Assembly: GCF_011801125.1 (NCBI RefSeq)
Contig: NZ_CP046171.1
Span: 2,790,001-2,854,000 of the forward strand
Length of the DNA stretch: 64,000 bases
Source: Nocardia brasiliensis
GTDB lineage: Bacteria > Actinomycetota > Actinomycetes > Mycobacteriales > Mycobacteriaceae
Direction: 5' to 3'
Each line of letters opens with the position of its first letter. Position 1 is the first letter of the stretch. The notes beneath the pieces were generated by a model. The model saw only the letters and a program-made list of their open reading frames with translations, was not told the DNA's origin and searched no databases. The position numbers and the translations under genes were made by a program. Shown here piece by piece: positions 61,480 to 64,000 of the stretch.

Positions 61480-61521
61480 CCGCCCGCACCCGTGCCGCCT
61501 TGCCGGACCGGGTGCGGGCGG
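61480..61521 (+). terminator. Terminator of the scpA-der operon
   Basis: Perfect 13-bp stem CCGCCCGCACCCG/CGGGTGCGGGCGG with a 16-base loop, followed by TTT, starting 9 bases after the der stop. Confidence 0.8.
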
Positions 61522-61592
61522 TTTCAGCGCCGGGCCCGGCGCGGCTGTGAGATTCGCGACGCGCTGACCGTGCCGGTGCGCGCGCGGGCGGG

Positions 61593-62372
61593 ATGACCTG
61601 GCAGTATCCCTGCATGGTCATTCCCAGCGTGCTGCCGGAACGTCCGACCACCGGAACCCCGTTCGAGACGGGGTGGCCGGTCCGTCTCGCCGATACCGAC
61701 GGTAACCAACGCCTGCGGCTCGACGCCATCGCCCGATACCTGCAGGACATCGGGTTCGAACACCTGGACGCGGTGGACGACGGTGACGCCCATCCCGGCT
61801 GGGTGGTGCGCCGGACCGTGATCGACGTGCTGAAGCCGATCCAGTTCGGCGAGCGGGTCACGCTGCGCCGCTGGTGCTCCGGGCTGTCCAATCGCTGGTG
61901 CAACATGCGGGTGCAGATCGTCGGCAGCCGGGGCGGGCTGGTCGAGACCGAGGCCTTCCTGATCCATTTCGGCACCGAATCCGGCCTGCCCGCCCGGATG
62001 AGCGACCGCTTCATGGCGCCGATGCTGGCCGCCACCACCGAACACCGGCTGCGCTGGAAGGCGGCGCTGACCGACCCCGCGCCGAGCGCCGCGGCCGACG
62101 ACGTGCAGGTGCGGCCGTTCCCCCTGCGCATCACCGATATCGACATGCTCGACCACGTGAACAACTCGGTCTATCTGAGCGGCGTCGAGGAGATGCTGGC
62201 CGACCACCAGGACCTGAAGACGGGCGCGCACCGGGCGATCATCGAGTACGCGAAGCCGCTGAAGTCCGGCGACCGAGTCGACCTGCTCGCGCATCGAGCG
62301 GGCTCGGCCCTCGACATCTGGTTCGTCGTCGGCGACGAGACCCACGCGGTCACCCGGATCGTCCCCCGCTGA
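61593..62372 (+). CDS. Acyl-ACP thioesterase-like double-hotdog protein
   Basis: A 259-residue protein with two hotdog domains: GWPVRLADTDGNQRLRLDAIARYLQDIGF opens the first, and PFPLRITDIDMLDHVNNSVYLSGVEEML, with the typical D-x-x-x-H-V-N-N active-site pattern, opens the second. Members hydrolyse acyl thioesters, probably tuning fatty acid release. The ATG at 61593 is used; the ATG at 61614 is about as likely. It is separated from der by a terminator and has its own promoter. Confidence 0.85.
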   Translation: MTWQYPCMVIPSVLPERPTTGTPFETGWPVRLADTDGNQRLRLDAIARYLQDIGFEHLDAVDDGDAHPGWVVRRTVIDVLKPIQFGERVTLRRWCSGLSNRWCNMRVQIVGSRGGLVETEAFLIHFGTESGLPARMSDRFMAPMLAATTEHRLRWKAALTDPAPSAAADDVQVRPFPLRITDIDMLDHVNNSVYLSGVEEMLADHQDLKTGAHRAIIEYAKPLKSGDRVDLLAHRAGSALDIWFVVGDETHAVTRIVPR

Positions 62373-62456
62373 AAGCCGGTGGCCGAGTGACCGCAGAAGT
62401 CGGGGGCCAGCAATTGGGGGCGCTGACTTCTCGCGCTTCCTCGTTAGTTTGTGGTC

Positions 62457-62711
62457 ATGCAGAAACTGATGGGTACGGTCTCCGTCCGCGTGTTCACCGC
62501 CTGCGCCGCGATCGGCGCAGGCGTGCTGCTGGGTGGTGGCCCCGCGTCCGCGCAGCCACTCGACGCACCGCGGGCACCGAGCACGGTGGCACCGGTCGCC
62601 GACCCGCACACGCTGGTCGCGCAGTTCATCCGGGTGCTCAACACCGGCTCGTCGGGCCTGTGCCTGCCGTTCGCGACCGGCAGCAACGCCGGGACCCCGG
62701 GCTGCGGGTAG
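62457..62711 (+). CDS. Small secreted protein
   Basis: An 84-residue exported protein: signal peptide to about residue 31 (GGGPASA-QPL), then about 50 residues with a helix (DPHTLVAQFIRVLNTG) and two cysteines (LCLPF, PGCG) at the C-terminus, probably a disulphide. The ATG is two codons after an in-frame GTG. Function unknown. Confidence 0.6.
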   Translation: MQKLMGTVSVRVFTACAAIGAGVLLGGGPASAQPLDAPRAPSTVAPVADPHTLVAQFIRVLNTGSSGLCLPFATGSNAGTPGCG

Positions 62712-62719
62712 ACCGTCGC

Positions 62720-62905
62720 CTAGCCCGCTAGTTCGGCGACCGTCGCGCGAGCTCCCTTGGTGTACAACGAATCCAGTGTCGTGACGTAGGCGCGTACGAA
62801 CTGTGGCTCGTCGATCAGGTCGCCGAAAACTTCGCGGTCACTGAGGAATGCGGTGCGGTCGCTGCGTTGTTTGCGATGAACGCACCGACCTTCCTGGACG
62901 AGCAC
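62720..62905 (-). pseudogene. Probable remnant of a mannitol dehydrogenase-family gene (C-terminal end)
   Basis: A 61-codon ORF whose last 43 codons (SDRTAFLSDREVFGDL, then FVRAYVTTLDSLYTKGARATV) look like the C-terminal end of long-chain mannitol/fructuronate dehydrogenases. The catalytic and NAD-binding parts are absent, and the upstream minus-strand sequence does not continue the family in any frame I followed. It is best read as a decayed 3' fragment. Recognition is by eye and moderate. Confidence 0.4.
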
Positions 62906-62959
62906 TAGTTCGGCGTCCGCGTGACTGGCAAAGTCGAGGTTCGTCGCCGCGATCGATCC

Positions 62960-63862
62960 TTACGCGGGGCCCCAGGAGTGGTCTTGCGGGTTCCAGCGGC
63001 CGTGGGTGCGGGTGCCGTCGAGGAGGGGGTTGAGGCAGGCGCCGACGAAGGCGAGTGCGGTGTCGAGGTTGTGCAGGTGGGTGGGCAGGGTGGTGTCCTT
63101 GGCCATAGCGGGGTAGGCGTGTGCCCATTCGGGGCCGGGGGAGGTGAGGGTGGTGGGTAGTTCGAGGGTGCGGCGGTGCCGTTGGATGTCGACGGCGGTG
63201 CGGGTTTCGGCGGCGTCGAAGGCGAAGTTGTCGACGATGAAGCACAGGTCGGCGAGGTCGCGCCAACGGCTGGAGGGTCGGCGGGTGTCGCCGTAGCGGG
63301 CGGTCATGGCGCAGATCTTGTCGGCGACTTGGCTGGGTATGGGGATCAACCGTACCGGTGGGAGTGCGGTGAATCCGTCGAGATCGAGAATTGGTGTGGG
63401 AGTGAGTGTTTCGATATCGCCGATGATGATTTTGTCGACGGCCAGGTCGGTGTGGAAGTCGGCGATCAGGGTTGCGCCGAGGTAGATCGTGACGGTGAGT
63501 TCGGCACCGGCCGCGGCGGCGCCGGTGAGTTGTTTGGCCAGTTCGATTCCGAAGACGAAGGGGTCTATGTCGGGTCGCGCGCCGCTGAGGCTGCGCAGTT
63601 CGTCGATGGCGCCGGTGATATCGGTGTCGGTGCGGATTAGGTCGAGGTCCTGGCTGGATCGGGCGCCGGGCAGGCGCACGAGCAGCCCGCCGCCGCCGGT
63701 GACGACCCAGGGCGAGGTGGGGTCGGCGAATACGCGCGCGAGGAAGCGCTGCATGAAGAACTCGCGGCGCAGCGCGGTGGCCGGGCGTCGGGTCTGGCGT
63801 GCTCGGGTTTGGATTCTGGACCGCAGCGACGCTTTGAACGAGCTTGGGTTGAGAGCATTCAC
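62960..63862 (-). CDS. AbiEii-type nucleotidyltransferase toxin-like protein
   Basis: A 300-residue protein of the AbiEii/AbiGii nucleotidyltransferase family, the toxin part of type IV abortive-infection systems. The nucleotidyltransferase core is visible: WVVTGGGGLLVRLPGA followed by SSQDLDLIRTDTD with the DxD-type acidic pair, then LIADFHTDLAVDK and SQVADKICAMTARYGDTRRPSSRWRDLADL, a segment typical of the family. The GTG start overlaps the upstream stop (GTGA) and has GGAGG nearby. The partner gene upstream is cut by the window edge. Confidence 0.82.
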   Translation of the reverse strand: MNALNPSSFKASLRSRIQTRARQTRRPATALRREFFMQRFLARVFADPTSPWVVTGGGGLLVRLPGARSSQDLDLIRTDTDITGAIDELRSLSGARPDIDPFVFGIELAKQLTGAAAAGAELTVTIYLGATLIADFHTDLAVDKIIIGDIETLTPTPILDLDGFTALPPVRLIPIPSQVADKICAMTARYGDTRRPSSRWRDLADLCFIVDNFAFDAAETRTAVDIQRHRRTLELPTTLTSPGPEWAHAYPAMAKDTTLPTHLHNLDTALAFVGACLNPLLDGTRTHGRWNPQDHSWGPA

Positions 63863-64000
63863 TCGTCGGCCTCCAAGGGTGATGCGGCGGGGGTGGCTGC
63901 GGCGTCGATGAGTGCTTTCGCGACACTGTCGCGCAATAATGCTGCCGCCGCGTCGCGGGCTGCTTCGGTGCTGGGGAACTGGTTCGGATCGACCGATTGC
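63859..64000 (-). CDS. Partial gene coupled to the AbiEii-like gene (possible antitoxin)
   Basis: Only the last 46 codons are in the window, in a continuous minus-strand frame running to the right edge and ending SPLEADE before TGA. The tail is Ala/Asp-rich and helical (STEAARDAAAALLRDSVAKALIDAA). Its stop overlaps the GTG of the AbiEii-like gene, the arrangement expected for an antitoxin gene, but the visible part carries no recognisable domain. Confidence 0.5.
   Translation of the reverse strand, partial: QSVDPNQFPSTEAARDAAAALLRDSVAKALIDAAATPAASPLEADE

Noticed and set aside
59864-62164. Long minus-strand open frame opposite cmk and der
   Set aside because: Antisense shadow of two well-identified genes.

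Overview
The window is high-GC actinobacterial DNA and most probably comes from Nocardia or a close mycolate-containing relative. Three things point there: pervasive GTG starts, 4-base ATGA/GTGA gene overlaps, and a backbone that follows the Mycobacterium tuberculosis Rv1653-Rv1713 gene order (argJ-B-D-F-R-G-H; the fused hydrolase/acyl-CoA ligase Rv1683 type; Trm112-like Rv1684; Rv1692-Rv1693-tlyA-nadK-recN-steA-steB-pyrG-NUDIX-xerD; parA-scpA-scpB-rluB-cmk-der). I saw no rRNA, tRNA, IS element or CRISPR array.

Layout. 0-8.7 kb: arginine biosynthesis, with argJ cut by the left edge, its repressor gene argR, an ARG-box-like site before argG, and a SAM methyltransferase gene lying between argG and argH. 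8.7-21.7 kb: accessory metabolism, comprising an SMR pump, a Uma2 protein, a sugar-type ABC importer, a secreted M28 aminopeptidase, threonine dehydratase, a class C serine hydrolase, a GntR regulator, an NCS1 permease with a hydantoin/allantoin racemase, and small proteins. 21.7-26.0 kb (minus strand): a four-gene odorant operon in the order family 2B encapsulin shell with a cyclic-nucleotide-binding domain, 2-methylisoborneol synthase with a long disordered N-terminus, geranyl diphosphate methyltransferase, and isopentenyl diphosphate isomerase. This is the most striking system here: a terpene-making protein nanocompartment with a precursor-supply gene built into its operon.

26.5-39.3 kb: the Rv1683-type fused enzyme, then an envelope-glycan island (sugar aminotransferase, GT2 glycosyltransferase, two tandem YfhO-like membrane proteins, GtrA flippase) inserted before the Trm112-like gene. 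37.1-40.8 kb is a tandem-repeat hot spot. It holds five 142-bp copies of the 3' end of the second YfhO-like gene, a 27-bp in-frame repeat in the GtrA gene, three 145-bp repeats each carrying a short ORF with a ribosome site, and a degenerate repeat of about 56 bp.

41.0-61.5 kb: conserved housekeeping genes, broken only by an inserted minus-strand group (SRPBCC protein, LytM/M23 endopeptidase, secreted protein) just before steA-steB. 61.6-64 kb: an acyl-ACP thioesterase-like protein, a small secreted protein, a probable mannitol dehydrogenase remnant, and an AbiEii-type nucleotidyltransferase toxin gene coupled to a gene that runs off the right edge.

Functional assignments are from motifs and family knowledge only; no database search was possible. 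Most perfect hairpins between convergent genes are annotated as terminators from sequence symmetry.
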